Position numbers and translations under genes: made by a program. A stretch of DNA of 51,550 nt from an uncultured Bacilli bacterium. Lineage in GTDB: Bacteria > Bacillota_I > Bacilli_A > RF39 > UBA660. The notes beneath the pieces were generated by a model, which was given only the letters and a program-made list of their open reading frames with translations, searched no databases and was not told the DNA's origin. The DNA is taken from the NCBI GenBank assembly GCA_934095965.1, contig CAKOKR010000004.1, positions 1 through 51,550 of the forward strand, written 5' to 3'. Below are positions 17,884 through 26,391 of this stretch, piece by piece; the stretch's first letter is position 1, and every line of letters begins with the position of its first letter.

Positions 17884-18279
17884 ATGGCAAAAACACGAAG
17901 TGAACTAAGAGAAAAAATTATGATAATATTATATCAAATTGACATTTTCGAGGAAAGAGACGTCCCGTTTAACGTTGAAGAAGTAATCAGTGAAAACCTA
18001 AAAGTTGAAAATGAATTTGTAAAAGACCTAGTATATGGCGTAATAACTTATAAAAATGAACTTGATAAAATAGCGAATAGTAAAATTAAAGATTGGACAA
18101 TAGATAGAATAGATAAAACTGGTGCAGCCATCCTTCGTATGGGATTATATGAACTAAAATACATGGACACACCAGAAGTTGTAGTTATCAACGAAGCAAT
18201 AGAATTGTCAAAAAAATATTGTGATGATTCAGTAAGAAAAATAATAAACGCAGTATTGGATAAATATATAAAAGAGTAA
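17884..18279 (+). CDS. nusB: Transcription antitermination factor NusB
   Basis: 131 residues with the all-helical NusB fold: RSELREKIMIILYQIDI at the start and INEAIELSKKYCDDSVRKIINAVLDKY at the end are diagnostic. It binds boxA RNA with S10 and prevents premature termination of rRNA operons. AAGGAGG sits 8 nt before the ATG at 17884; an upstream in-frame TTG lies before that site and is unlikely. An extended -10 (TGATATAAT) ends about 30 nt upstream. First gene of an operon with the kinase-like gene and xseA. Confidence 0.93.
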   Translation: MAKTRSELREKIMIILYQIDIFEERDVPFNVEEVISENLKVENEFVKDLVYGVITYKNELDKIANSKIKDWTIDRIDKTGAAILRMGLYELKYMDTPEVVVINEAIELSKKYCDDSVRKIINAVLDKYIKE

Positions 18280-18282
18280 AAA

Positions 18283-19095
18283 ATGAAATTAGATGAAAAT
18301 ACATTAACTAAATTAAATGACTACGAACACGAATTTATTACTATCAACGAAAAGTCCTATTTCTGCAAAAGAGCTATAGATGAAGGTCTTGAACTTATAG
18401 GTAACAGACTTGCAAACAAAACAGGAATTCTCTGCAGTAAAGATTATCTAGTAAAAACACAAACCGGCTTATTTTATTTAAGCTACAATTTTAATAATGA
18501 TGCAAAATTCATCAGTGCAGCAAAACTAGGAATCAAACTATCAAACCTTTATAGTGCCTGGGACCGTTTAGAAAATCTTTACCCAACTGAAGTAGAAAAA
18601 CTTATGAACCAACTAGTAAAAGTGTTCTTATTTGATATATTTTTAATGTACGGAGATAGACACCTTGGTAACTACGGAATATTAGAAAAAGGTAATAATC
18701 ATGATATTGTAATTCTTGATAATGATTTAATATTCAGCGACACTGAGTACGCACGACTAAAACCAAAATACAACGCAGAAGATAAATTAAAGGCTTACTC
18801 AAACACCGGTGTATCTCACAAAAAAACATCTTATAGTATCCTACACAACCTAGAAAGCTTAGAATATTTCATAGCAACTACGAGTAAAGATTTTTATCCA
18901 ATAATCAAAGAGTTCTATGAATTACTTACCCCGGACTTAATTTTTGAGGTAATAAAACAAATCGAAAACGAAGAGAACATCAAATTCTACGAACTAGAAT
19001 ACATGATGATGTTATATAACGAAAACTACAAAGGTATAACAAACCTATTAAAAATGAGAGGTATAATTAATGGAGAGAGAATATCTAAAGATTAG
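18283..19095 (+). CDS. HipA-like kinase-fold protein
   Basis: 270 residues. A compact kinase fold with ATP-lysine candidate K29 (YFCKRA), catalytic loop GDRHLGN (D125, N130) and metal-binding ILDND (D146-D148). This is close to the HipA C-domain/CtkA-type Ser/Thr kinases or lipid-kinase-like folds, but the HipA N-terminal lobe is missing and there is no HipB-like antitoxin. It begins 4 nt after nusB and overlaps xseA by 26 nt, so it is coupled with both. The substrate is unknown. Confidence 0.7.
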   Translation: MKLDENTLTKLNDYEHEFITINEKSYFCKRAIDEGLELIGNRLANKTGILCSKDYLVKTQTGLFYLSYNFNNDAKFISAAKLGIKLSNLYSAWDRLENLYPTEVEKLMNQLVKVFLFDIFLMYGDRHLGNYGILEKGNNHDIVILDNDLIFSDTEYARLKPKYNAEDKLKAYSNTGVSHKKTSYSILHNLESLEYFIATTSKDFYPIIKEFYELLTPDLIFEVIKQIENEENIKFYELEYMMMLYNENYKGITNLLKMRGIINGERISKD

Positions 19096-20329
19096 TGATT
19101 TAAATAATTATATAAAAAGAGTACTAGATGAAGACGTATTTTTAAACAAAGTTTATCTAAAAGGTGAAATCAGCAATTTCAAAAATCACACCCGCGGACA
19201 CCTTTATTTTACTTTAAAAGATGATCAATCTAGATTAAACGCCGTAATGTTTTATGGAAATGCATCAAAATTAACATTTACACCAGAAGATGGAATGAAT
19301 GTATTAGTTGAAGGAAGAATCAGTGCATATCCAGCAAGTGGCAGTTACCAAATTTATGTTGATAAAATGGAGCCAGATGGTCTTGGTGCTTTATATATTG
19401 AATATGAAAAATTAAAGAAAAAATTAGCAGCAGAAGGTTTATTTGATAATAACCATAAAAAAGCAATACCAAGATTTCCAGAAAAAATTGGTGTCGTAAC
19501 AGCATCAACCGGAGCAGCAGTAAAAGATATCATGAGTACAATCAAAAGAAGATACCCAATTTGTGAGGCAATTCTTTTTCCGTGTTTAGTTCAAGGTACT
19601 TATGCATCAAACGACATAGTAAGGCAAATAAAAAGAGCGGATGAATTCGGAGTTGACACAATAATTGTTGGCCGTGGTGGCGGATCAATCGAAGATCTCT
19701 GGGCTTTCAACGAAGAAAATGTTGCTCATGCAATTTATGAATGTAAAACTCCAATAATTAGTGCAGTAGGTCATGAAATTGACTGGACAATCGCCGACTT
19801 TGTCGCAGACCTTCGAGCACCAACACCAACCGGAGCAGCAGAAATGGCAGTTCCAACCATCGTAGATGTAAACACAATCTTAAATAATTATAAAATAAGA
19901 CTGAATAAAAACATCAAAAATATGGTAAATACAAAATTCATTAAATGGAGAAGCCTAAAAAATAGTTTCATTTTAAAGAACCCAATGACAATGTACGAAA
20001 TGAAAGAACAAAAACTAGACACATTACTTGAATATTTAAATAAAGACATCAAAACCATTTTACAAAATAATGAAATAAAATTAAATAATTTAAAAATGTC
20101 TTACGTATTACAAAACCCAATGAGTCTAATAGACAAAAAGAAAAATGATTACACATTATTAATAAACACATTGAAGTTAGTAAACCCACTTGGTATTTTA
20201 GAAAAAGGTTACTCATTAACAACAATAAATGACAAAGTTGTTAAATCAAATAAAGATGTAAATATCGACGATATAATTAATGTTAAACTACATGATGGTG
20301 CAATAAAAGCCAAAGTTGTAGAAAAGTAA
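19070..20329 (+). CDS. xseA: Exodeoxyribonuclease VII large subunit
   Basis: 419 residues. An N-terminal OB fold (about 5-100: VYLKGEISNFKNHTRGHLYFTLKD) and the nuclease domain (about 120-400) with GVVTASTGAAVKDI, VGRGGGSIEDLWAFN and SAVGHEIDWTIADF...RAPTPTGAAE, all typical. With XseB it degrades single-stranded DNA from both ends. The partner gene xseB is normally adjacent; here it is 1.6 kb downstream behind an inserted dinD/GNAT unit. Confidence 0.96.
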   Translation: MEREYLKISDLNNYIKRVLDEDVFLNKVYLKGEISNFKNHTRGHLYFTLKDDQSRLNAVMFYGNASKLTFTPEDGMNVLVEGRISAYPASGSYQIYVDKMEPDGLGALYIEYEKLKKKLAAEGLFDNNHKKAIPRFPEKIGVVTASTGAAVKDIMSTIKRRYPICEAILFPCLVQGTYASNDIVRQIKRADEFGVDTIIVGRGGGSIEDLWAFNEENVAHAIYECKTPIISAVGHEIDWTIADFVADLRAPTPTGAAEMAVPTIVDVNTILNNYKIRLNKNIKNMVNTKFIKWRSLKNSFILKNPMTMYEMKEQKLDTLLEYLNKDIKTILQNNEIKLNNLKMSYVLQNPMSLIDKKKNDYTLLINTLKLVNPLGILEKGYSLTTINDKVVKSNKDVNIDDIINVKLHDGAIKAKVVEK

Positions 20330-20434
20330 CAATGGAAAAATGTAAAACAAAATTGTAAAGAAAATAACACAACCAATAACCATTTTGTCGGCTTCGACAA
20401 AATGGTGAAAACACTGGGCTCAAAGCACAGTTTT

Positions 20435-20446
20435 GAACAACAGTTC
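20435..20446 (+). promoter_or_regulatory. SOS (LexA/DinR-type) box upstream of dinD
   Basis: GAAC-AACA-GTTC matches the Gram-positive LexA core GAAC-N4-GTTC exactly. It overlaps the -35 element of the dinD promoter (TTGAAC 20433-20438, 17-nt spacer, TAGAGT 20456-20461), where repressor binding would block transcription. Confidence 0.7.
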
Positions 20447-20521
20447 GAAAATTGATAGAGTTCTAAAAAGTACCAAGTAAAATAAAGAATATTGTAAATA
20501 TAATTTAAAGGGGGAGATAAA

Positions 20522-21349
20522 ATGAATGGAATAATATTAAATAACAGTATTTTTGAAAATATAAAACATATAGATGAAAATGGCATTGAATATTGGCTTG
20601 CAAGAGAACTTCAAAATGTTTTAGAATATAAAGAATGACGTAAATTCAATAATGTAATAAGTGATGCAATTATAGCTTGTAAGAGTAGTGGTTATGAAGT
20701 AGAAGACCATTTTTCCCAAGTGGAAAAAATGGTTGACATTGGATTAAAAACTTCTAGGAATATCACAGATTACAAACTATCACGTTATGCATGTTACTTA
20801 ATTACCCAAAACGGAGATGCAAGAAAAAAAGCTATTGCTCTTGCTCAAACGTACTTCGCAGTTCAAACCAGAAAAATGGAAATTACCGAAAAAGAATATT
20901 CTAGTTTAACTGAAGATGAAAAAAGATTTTATCAAAGAAATCTTACTAAAAAAGGTAATTATTCTTTGAACCAAGCAGCCAAGGAAGCCGGAGTAAAAAA
21001 CTTTGATAAGTTTCATAACTCAGGTTACAAAGGATTATACAATGGTGAAACCGCAAATGATATAGCAAAAAGAAAAGGATTAAGATATAGAGAAGATATT
21101 CTAGACAACATGGGCAGCGATGAACTTATTGCAAACCTTTTTAGAATCTCCCAAACAGAACAAAAATTAAAAAGGGATAACATAAAGGGAGAAAACAATG
21201 CAAATGATGTTCATTATGAAGTTGGTAAAAAAATAAGAAACACAATCAAAGAACTCGGCGGAACAATGCCCGAAGATTATGAAACCCCTAAAAAGAGTTT
21301 AAAAGAATTAGAAAAAGAAAAGAAAAATAGATTAATTGAAAATAAATAA
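20522..21349 (+). pseudogene. dinD: DNA-damage-inducible protein D, interrupted by one in-frame TGA
   Basis: Read from the ATG at 20522 (GGGGGAG upstream), the frame runs 275 codons, the normal length of DinD, with a single TGA at 20636-20638. It falls in LQNVLEYKE-(TGA)-RKFNNVISDA, where relatives carry Trp (TGG), so one G-to-A change explains it. Both sides are otherwise intact: YLITQNGDARKKAIALAQTYFAVQTR and later segments are well conserved. A shorter product could start at ATG 20720 (209 residues) behind a weak AAGTGG. DinD is SOS-induced; E. coli DinD has been linked to RecA inhibition. The SOS box upstream suggests recent functional history. Confidence 0.8.
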
Positions 21350-21360
21350 ATGGAGGTTTT

Positions 21361-21894
21361 ATGGAAGAATTAAAATTAGTTGCACCATCATTAGATGACA
21401 AAGAAAGTGCACTATCAATGCTTGAAGAAATTAAAAAAATAGATGCAGGACTCCCATGGCAATATTCAGGCCTTGCCAATTTAGAAGAGTCATCATCATA
21501 TGAAGAATGGATACAAGAAAAGGAAAATGAAAAAAGTGGAATAAACCTAAGAGAAGGATTCGTCCCGGCAACAACATTATTTTTAAAAAGATTAAGTGAT
21601 AACAAGATATGTGGCAGTATTAGCATTAGACACGAACTAAATGAATTTTTACTTAATTTTGGTGGACATATCGGATATTCAATAACTCCAAGTGAACGTG
21701 GCAAAGGTTATGGCAAACTTCAATTAAAAAAAGCTATTAAAGAAGCCAAAAAACTAAACATAACTTCATGTCTTATCACCGCAGATGTTGAAAATATTGC
21801 AAGTAATAAAACAATTTTATCCCAAGGTGGAATTTTAGAAAACACAGTAATGTGGAAAAATGACCCTTTAAACAGATACTGGATAAAACTATAA
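21361..21894 (+). CDS. GNAT family N-acetyltransferase
   Basis: 177 residues. LNFGGHIGYSITPSERGKGYGKLQLKKAI contains the acetyl-CoA loop (R-G-K-G-Y-G), followed by ADVENIASNKTILSQGG as in GNAT C-terminal halves. The substrate is not evident. GGAGG precedes the ATG; the gene is 11 nt after dinD and likely under the same SOS promoter. It is part of the segment separating xseA from xseB. Confidence 0.85.
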   Translation: MEELKLVAPSLDDKESALSMLEEIKKIDAGLPWQYSGLANLEESSSYEEWIQEKENEKSGINLREGFVPATTLFLKRLSDNKICGSISIRHELNEFLLNFGGHIGYSITPSERGKGYGKLQLKKAIKEAKKLNITSCLITADVENIASNKTILSQGGILENTVMWKNDPLNRYWIKL

Positions 21895-21949
21895 TATTGT
21901 TAAAACTAAAAAAATAATGTATAATAAGAAACAAAGGAAGGAAGAAAAA

Positions 21950-22168
21950 ATGGAAAAAACTAAAAATTTTGAAGAATCTTTACAAGAATTAGAATCAATT
22001 GTTAAAGAATTAGAAAGTGGCAACGTAAACTTAGATGATGCCATAAATAAATACACAGAAGCTATGAAGCTAGCAAAATATTGTGGTGAAAAATTAAACG
22101 ACGCCACAAAAAAGGTTAATAAAATCTTAACTGAAGAAAATGAACTAAAAGAATTTAATGCAGAGTAG
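21950..22168 (+). CDS. xseB: Exodeoxyribonuclease VII small subunit
   Basis: 72 residues: KNFEESLQELESIVKELESG then LDDAINKYTEAMKLAKYC and KLNDATKKVNKI are standard XseB. GGAAGGAAG lies just before the ATG at 21950; a longer frame upstream ignores this site. Followed at 9 nt by proS. Confidence 0.93.
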   Translation: MEKTKNFEESLQELESIVKELESGNVNLDDAINKYTEAMKLAKYCGEKLNDATKKVNKILTEENELKEFNAE

Positions 22169-22177
22169 GTGAATAAA

Positions 22178-23590
22178 ATGGAAGTAAAAGATATAACAAA
22201 TAGAGATGTAGACTTTGCAAAATGGTACACAGACGTATGCAAAAAAGCAGATTTAGTAGACTACACAAATGTAAAGGGAAGCATGATTATTAGACCACTA
22301 GGTTATGCAATCTGGGAAGAAATTCAAAAAGTACTAGATAAAAAATTCAAAGAAACTGGACATGAAAACGTTCAAATGCCTATGTTTATTCCTGAGTCAC
22401 TTTTAAATGTTGAAAAAGAACATGTTAAAGGTTTTGCTCCAGAAGTTGCTTGGGTTACTTATGGTGGCAGTGAAAAACTTGAAGAAAGAATGTGTGTAAG
22501 ACCAACAAGTGAAGTATTATTCTGCGAACACTACAAAAAAATAATCAATACATATCGTGACCTACCAATTTTATATAATCAATGGTGCACAATAGTAAGA
22601 TGGGAAAAAACAACCAGACCATTTTTAAGAAGCCGTGAAATTTTATGGCAAGAAGGTCACACAATGCACAGAACTGCCGAAGAAGCAAAAGAAGAAACAT
22701 TAAAAATGTTTAATATTTACAAAGACCTACAAGTAAATTATTTAGCACTACCAGTAATAACTGGAAAGAAAACCGAAAAAGAAAAGTTTGCTGGAGCTGA
22801 AGAAACATATACTCTTGAAGCAATGATGTATAATGGATACGCTCTTCAAAATGGAACAAGCCATTATTTTGGAAAACATTTTGCTGAAGCATTCGGTATC
22901 AAATTTACTGACAAAGATAATACCTTAAAAACTCCATATCAAACAAGCTGGGGCGTATCAACAAGAATGATTGGTGCTATAATTATGACTCACGGAGATG
23001 ATCACGGCTTAGTATTGCCTCCAAGAATTGCTCCATTTAAAACAATAATTATCCCAATCGGAGATGTTTCAGAAAAACTTGAAGAATTAAAACAAAATTT
23101 AAAAGAAAATGACATAACTTTTAAAGTAGATGATCGTGATAAAACTCCAGGATTTAGATTCGCAGATGCTGAAGTAAAGGGGTATCCAATTAGAATTGAA
23201 CTAGGTAAAAGAGATTTAGAAAATAACACAGTAACCATAGTAAGAAGGGATACATTAGAAAAAATTCAAGTATCTTTCGAAGAAATCATTCCAAAAGTTA
23301 AAGAATTACTTGAAACAATTCAAAATGATATGTTAGAAAGAGCAACAATTCGTCGTGATAGTATGATATATGAAGCAAACAACTATGATGAACTACGAGA
23401 AATCGCAACAACTAAAGACGGTGGATTTACAAAAATCAATTGGTGTGGTAATGTTGCTTGTGAAAATAAAATTAAAGATGACTTTGGTATTAAATCAAGA
23501 TGCTTGATCGAAAATGAAGAAGTAACAGGTCCATGCACAGTATGTGGTAAAAAAGCAACAACAAGATTATATATCGGAAGACAATATTAA
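22178..23590 (+). CDS. proS: Prolyl-tRNA synthetase, archaeal/eukaryotic-type (ProS type 3)
   Basis: About 470 residues. Class II core with MIIRPLGYAIWEEIQ (motif 1), EILWQEGHTMH (motif 2 region) and TSWGVSTRMIGAIIMTHGDDHGLVLPP (motif 3). An anticodon-binding domain follows, then a C-terminal zinc-type domain (CGNVACENK ... CTVCGKKA). No editing INS domain is present, as in the short type found in mycoplasmas and some Bacillota. The ATG at 22178 is preceded by AGGTG; a GTG at 22169 overlaps that site. Confidence 0.96.
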   Translation: MEVKDITNRDVDFAKWYTDVCKKADLVDYTNVKGSMIIRPLGYAIWEEIQKVLDKKFKETGHENVQMPMFIPESLLNVEKEHVKGFAPEVAWVTYGGSEKLEERMCVRPTSEVLFCEHYKKIINTYRDLPILYNQWCTIVRWEKTTRPFLRSREILWQEGHTMHRTAEEAKEETLKMFNIYKDLQVNYLALPVITGKKTEKEKFAGAEETYTLEAMMYNGYALQNGTSHYFGKHFAEAFGIKFTDKDNTLKTPYQTSWGVSTRMIGAIIMTHGDDHGLVLPPRIAPFKTIIIPIGDVSEKLEELKQNLKENDITFKVDDRDKTPGFRFADAEVKGYPIRIELGKRDLENNTVTIVRRDTLEKIQVSFEEIIPKVKELLETIQNDMLERATIRRDSMIYEANNYDELREIATTKDGGFTKINWCGNVACENKIKDDFGIKSRCLIENEEVTGPCTVCGKKATTRLYIGRQY

Positions 23591-23603
23591 AATGATAATG
23601 ATT

Positions 23604-23634
23604 AAGTCATATGCTAAACATATGGCTTTTTCTA
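23604..23634 (+). terminator. Terminator of proS
   Basis: AAGTCATATG pairs with CATATGGCTT across the loop CTAAA, then TTTTTC. Confidence 0.75.
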
Positions 23635-23677
23635 ATAATTAGTGTTATAATATGTTTGTAAAAAAAGGAGAAATATC

Positions 23678-24448
23678 ATGGAAAATAATGAAAATAATAA
23701 TAAAAACAAAAATTATATAATAATGTTTATATGCATAGTTCTAGCTGTAGTATTCGGAGTACTATTAGGTTTAGTATATTCAAATAAAGATGTAATATTT
23801 AAAAACAATAAAGAAACTGAAGTATCTAGCAACGATAATAGCACAAATAATGAAACAAAGAATGATTTTAATAAAGACATAAAAGATAATGAAAAAACAC
23901 AAACAAAAGAAGAAACATCACAAAATAAAAATGTAACTTATAGTACAAAAGATAATCTAGTAATTGATGAATTAAATACCACAATTGATACAATAAATAA
24001 AGAAAAAAGCGGAGCAAGTTTTACTGAAAGTGCCAAAAGTACATTTATAACTTTAGTAGATTTCATCTTTTATGGTGGCACAATCAAAGGAGTAACTTTT
24101 GATGAATTAACAGAATCAGGAAAACAAAAAGTTTTAGAACTTGCAAATAAAATTGACAACTCCCTCGAAGAAAAATCTCCTGGATACAAAGATAAAATCA
24201 GCGATACCGCAGGTAAAGCATTCAATAAAGCTAGTGAAATAATCAAAGACAATGCAACTAATATGGATTATTTTGCAAAAGAAAGTCTTGGTGAGGAAAA
24301 TTATCAAGCACTAATTGATGCATCAAAAAAACTAAAAGAAAAAAGTAAAGATGCTCTAAATTTTGTCCAAGATAGTGGAAGTAAAATATTAAACACAACT
24401 AAAGACAAACTTGATAAATGGTATCAAAATTTCAAAAACAATAACTAA
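23678..24448 (+). CDS. Membrane-anchored protein of unknown function
   Basis: 256 residues. One N-terminal membrane segment (about 12-33), a Lys/Asn/Glu/Thr-rich linker (to about 85) and an extracellular helical part (DELNTTIDTINKEK ... SPGYKDKISDTAGKAFNKASEIIKD) with amphipathic repeats. It follows an extended -10 promoter (TGTTATAAT at 23643-23651) and ends in its own terminator. No family recognised. Confidence 0.75.
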   Translation: MENNENNNKNKNYIIMFICIVLAVVFGVLLGLVYSNKDVIFKNNKETEVSSNDNSTNNETKNDFNKDIKDNEKTQTKEETSQNKNVTYSTKDNLVIDELNTTIDTINKEKSGASFTESAKSTFITLVDFIFYGGTIKGVTFDELTESGKQKVLELANKIDNSLEEKSPGYKDKISDTAGKAFNKASEIIKDNATNMDYFAKESLGEENYQALIDASKKLKEKSKDALNFVQDSGSKILNTTKDKLDKWYQNFKNNN

Positions 24449-24474
24449 TAGGCTTATTGTTTTTCTTTTTTTTA
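24435..24474 (+). terminator. Intrinsic terminator overlapping the stop codon
   Basis: AAAACAATAA (24435-24444) pairs with TTATTGTTTT (24454-24463), then a pyrimidine tract of almost only T. Confidence 0.7.
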
Positions 24475-24512
24475 AATGTTATAATTAATATATAAAAAAT
24501 AAGGAGGAAAAA

Positions 24513-24776
24513 ATGAAAAATATTTTAAAAACAATCATCGTGCTTGTATTAATATATGGCACATTTATTCTAATTGAATCAATGCGTCTTGAAAATGACA
24601 AAACTGCAGCACCATTAATAACGCTCAAAAAAGAAGAAATAAAGCAAGACACAGAGCTTGAAACAGACTATATAAGTCTAGGTTTTACACTAAAAAAATA
24701 TACATATAATGATATTCCAATGAGTGGATCATTTGTGTTATTTAATACATTTACAATATGGGAGTGGGTACAATGA
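24513..24776 (+). CDS. Small membrane/exported protein of unknown function
   Basis: 87 residues. A hydrophobic N-terminus (5-22) is followed by a short extracellular part with ESMRLENDKTAAPLITLKK and LGFTLKKYTY. Such small proteins are common in Clostridia and Bacilli but I know no function. GGAGG precedes the ATG, and the stop TGA overlaps the next gene's ATG (ATGA). Confidence 0.7.
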   Translation: MKNILKTIIVLVLIYGTFILIESMRLENDKTAAPLITLKKEEIKQDTELETDYISLGFTLKKYTYNDIPMSGSFVLFNTFTIWEWVQ

Positions 24777-25713
24777 TAAAAAATGTAACAATACTAGGTG
24801 GCGGTGTTCTTGGAAGCCAAATTGCTTTTCAAACAGCTTTCACTGGACATAACACAACAATATATCTAAGAACAAAAGAAAGTATCAAAAAAGCAAAATT
24901 AAAACTTGAAAATGTTAAAAATTCATATATTGATGCCATAAATACAATGAAGAATGAAGTAAATATAAACACATGGTCCTTAGGTATCGTAGATTTTGAT
25001 GACTTTAATTATAAAAAAACATTAAAAAGAATTAATGAAACAATAGATAACATCAAATTAGAAATGGATTTAAGTAAATCACTAAAAGATGCTGATTTAG
25101 TAATTGAATCCATGACCGAAGACTTTAATGCTAAAAAAGAAATATATCAAAAAATCGCAAGAATTCTAGATGATAAAACAATTCTTGTAACTAATTCATC
25201 TACATTTTTAACAGCAAATTTGCAAAATACACAAAACGAAGTGATAAATTTTTAGCACTACACTTTGCCAATTCAATCTGGAAAAACAATACTGCTGAAG
25301 TCATGAAAACATCAAAAACAAGTGATGAATCATTTGATGAAATAATAAATTTTGCTAAAGAAATAAGAATGATACCATTACCATTAAAAAAAGAAAAATC
25401 AGGTTATTTACTAAATTCAATGTTAATACCACTATTATTTTCAGCACTAGACTTACTAGTAAATGGTATTAGTGATGTAAAAAGTATTGATACAGCATGG
25501 AAAAAAGGAACGGGTTCTCCAAAAGGACCGTTTGAAATAATTGATACCGTCGGACTAAAAACAGCATATGACATAGTTTCAATTTATGCAAAAATTCCAA
25601 GTTTCCTTTCTCCATATAATTTTAAAAAAATAGAAAAACTTTTAAAAGAATACTTAGATGCTGGTAAAACTGGAAAAATAGGTAAAGAAGGATTCTACAA
25701 ATATGATTTATAG
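24773..25713 (+). pseudogene. 3-hydroxyacyl-CoA dehydrogenase, broken by one frameshift
   Basis: The N-terminal Rossmann part (VTILGGGVLGSQIAFQTAFTG, dinucleotide motif GGGVLG; DADLVIESMTEDFNAKKEIY; LVTNSSTFL) stops at TAG 25253-25255. The downstream frame continues through KYTKRSDKFLALHFANSIWK into the C-terminal 3HCDH domain (KSGYLLNSMLIPLLFSALDLL, GTGSPKGPFEIIDTVGL). A single missing nucleotide near 25212-25215 accounts for the change. The intact product would be about 313 residues, normal for stand-alone members. Either a recent pseudogene or a sequence error. Confidence 0.8.
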
Positions 25714-26212
25714 ATGGATTTATACTCCACCTAAAGAGTTTTCTAAAATAATTTTAGAAAGCGACGGAGAATATTTAACCAAACTAGTCTTTGATAACAA
25801 TAAAGATAAAAATAAGCTATCAAAAGATGCAAAAATAGAATATATCAAGATTTTTGATGATACTTGTAAGTGGTTAGATGAATATTTCAAAGGAAATAAT
25901 CCCAAAATTAATATTAAATATAAGGTTGAAAATGTAACAGATATTACTAAAAAAGTAATAGATTGTATAAAAGAAATACCATATGAAAAAACAATTACAT
26001 ATAAGGATATTGCAACTAAACTAAATTGCAAATCATATCAAGCAATAGGTAAAGCGGTAGGTAAAAATCCACTTTGTATTATAATTCCATGTCATCGAGT
26101 TCTTGGAAAAAATAATCTTGGTGGATTCAATGGTGGTATAAATAACAAGATAAATTTATTAAAAATAGAAAAAATCAAAATAGATTTTAAAAGTAGAAAT
26201 ATCATAAATTAG
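25703..26212 (+). CDS. ogt: Methylated-DNA-protein-cysteine methyltransferase (Ogt/AdaB type)
   Basis: 169 residues. Transfers alkyl groups from O6-alkylguanine to its own active-site Cys. The C-terminal ATL fold shows TYKDIATKL, then YQAIGKAVGKNPLCIIIPCHRVLG with acceptor C130, and LGGFNGGINNKINLLKIE. The N-terminal domain is about 75 residues. Its start overlaps the dehydrogenase end by 11 nt. Confidence 0.93.
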   Translation: MIYRWIYTPPKEFSKIILESDGEYLTKLVFDNNKDKNKLSKDAKIEYIKIFDDTCKWLDEYFKGNNPKINIKYKVENVTDITKKVIDCIKEIPYEKTITYKDIATKLNCKSYQAIGKAVGKNPLCIIIPCHRVLGKNNLGGFNGGINNKINLLKIEKIKIDFKSRNIIN

Positions 26213-26240
26213 ATATAAAAACACAAGCTAAAACAAGTAA

Positions 26241-26278
26241 AGTAATGTAAAATATACATAATTTTACATTACTTTTTT
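26241..26278 (+). terminator. Strong intrinsic terminator after ogt
   Basis: AGTAATGTAAAAT (26241-26253) pairs perfectly with ATTTTACATTACT (26261-26273), followed by T residues. Confidence 0.85.
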
Positions 26279-26297
26279 ATATGCTTAAAAAAATTTT

Positions 26298-26377
26298 TTC
26301 CCATACTTCTGGGAAAAAAACGATTTTTGTAAAATTTTTTTCAAAAAATTCAAAAAAAAGGAAATATATATAGTGAA
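26298..26377 (+). promoter_or_regulatory. Conserved upstream element, copy 2 (bacteriocin exporter)
   Basis: TTCCCATACTTCTGGGAA (26298-26315), shared AAAATTTTTTTCAAAAAA in the middle, and GGAAATATATATAGTGAA (26360-26377). It is identical in both key blocks to the element before comEA, with a 1-nt spacing difference. A separate terminator lies upstream and the hairpin is followed here by A residues, so it is not itself a terminator. Probably an operator plus promoter for a shared regulator. Confidence 0.65.
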
Positions 26378-26391
26378 GGGAGAAAAAATAA

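Noticed and set aside
20380..20405. Perfect inverted repeat as terminator of xseA
   Set aside because: No T run follows on either strand; kept only as a possible boundary mark of the inserted unit.
20636..20638. TGA read as Trp genome-wide (Mycoplasma-type code)
   Set aside because: Several intact genes end in TGA with ATGA overlaps (24773-24776, 28428-28431, 28990-28993), and Trp is otherwise encoded by TGG throughout.
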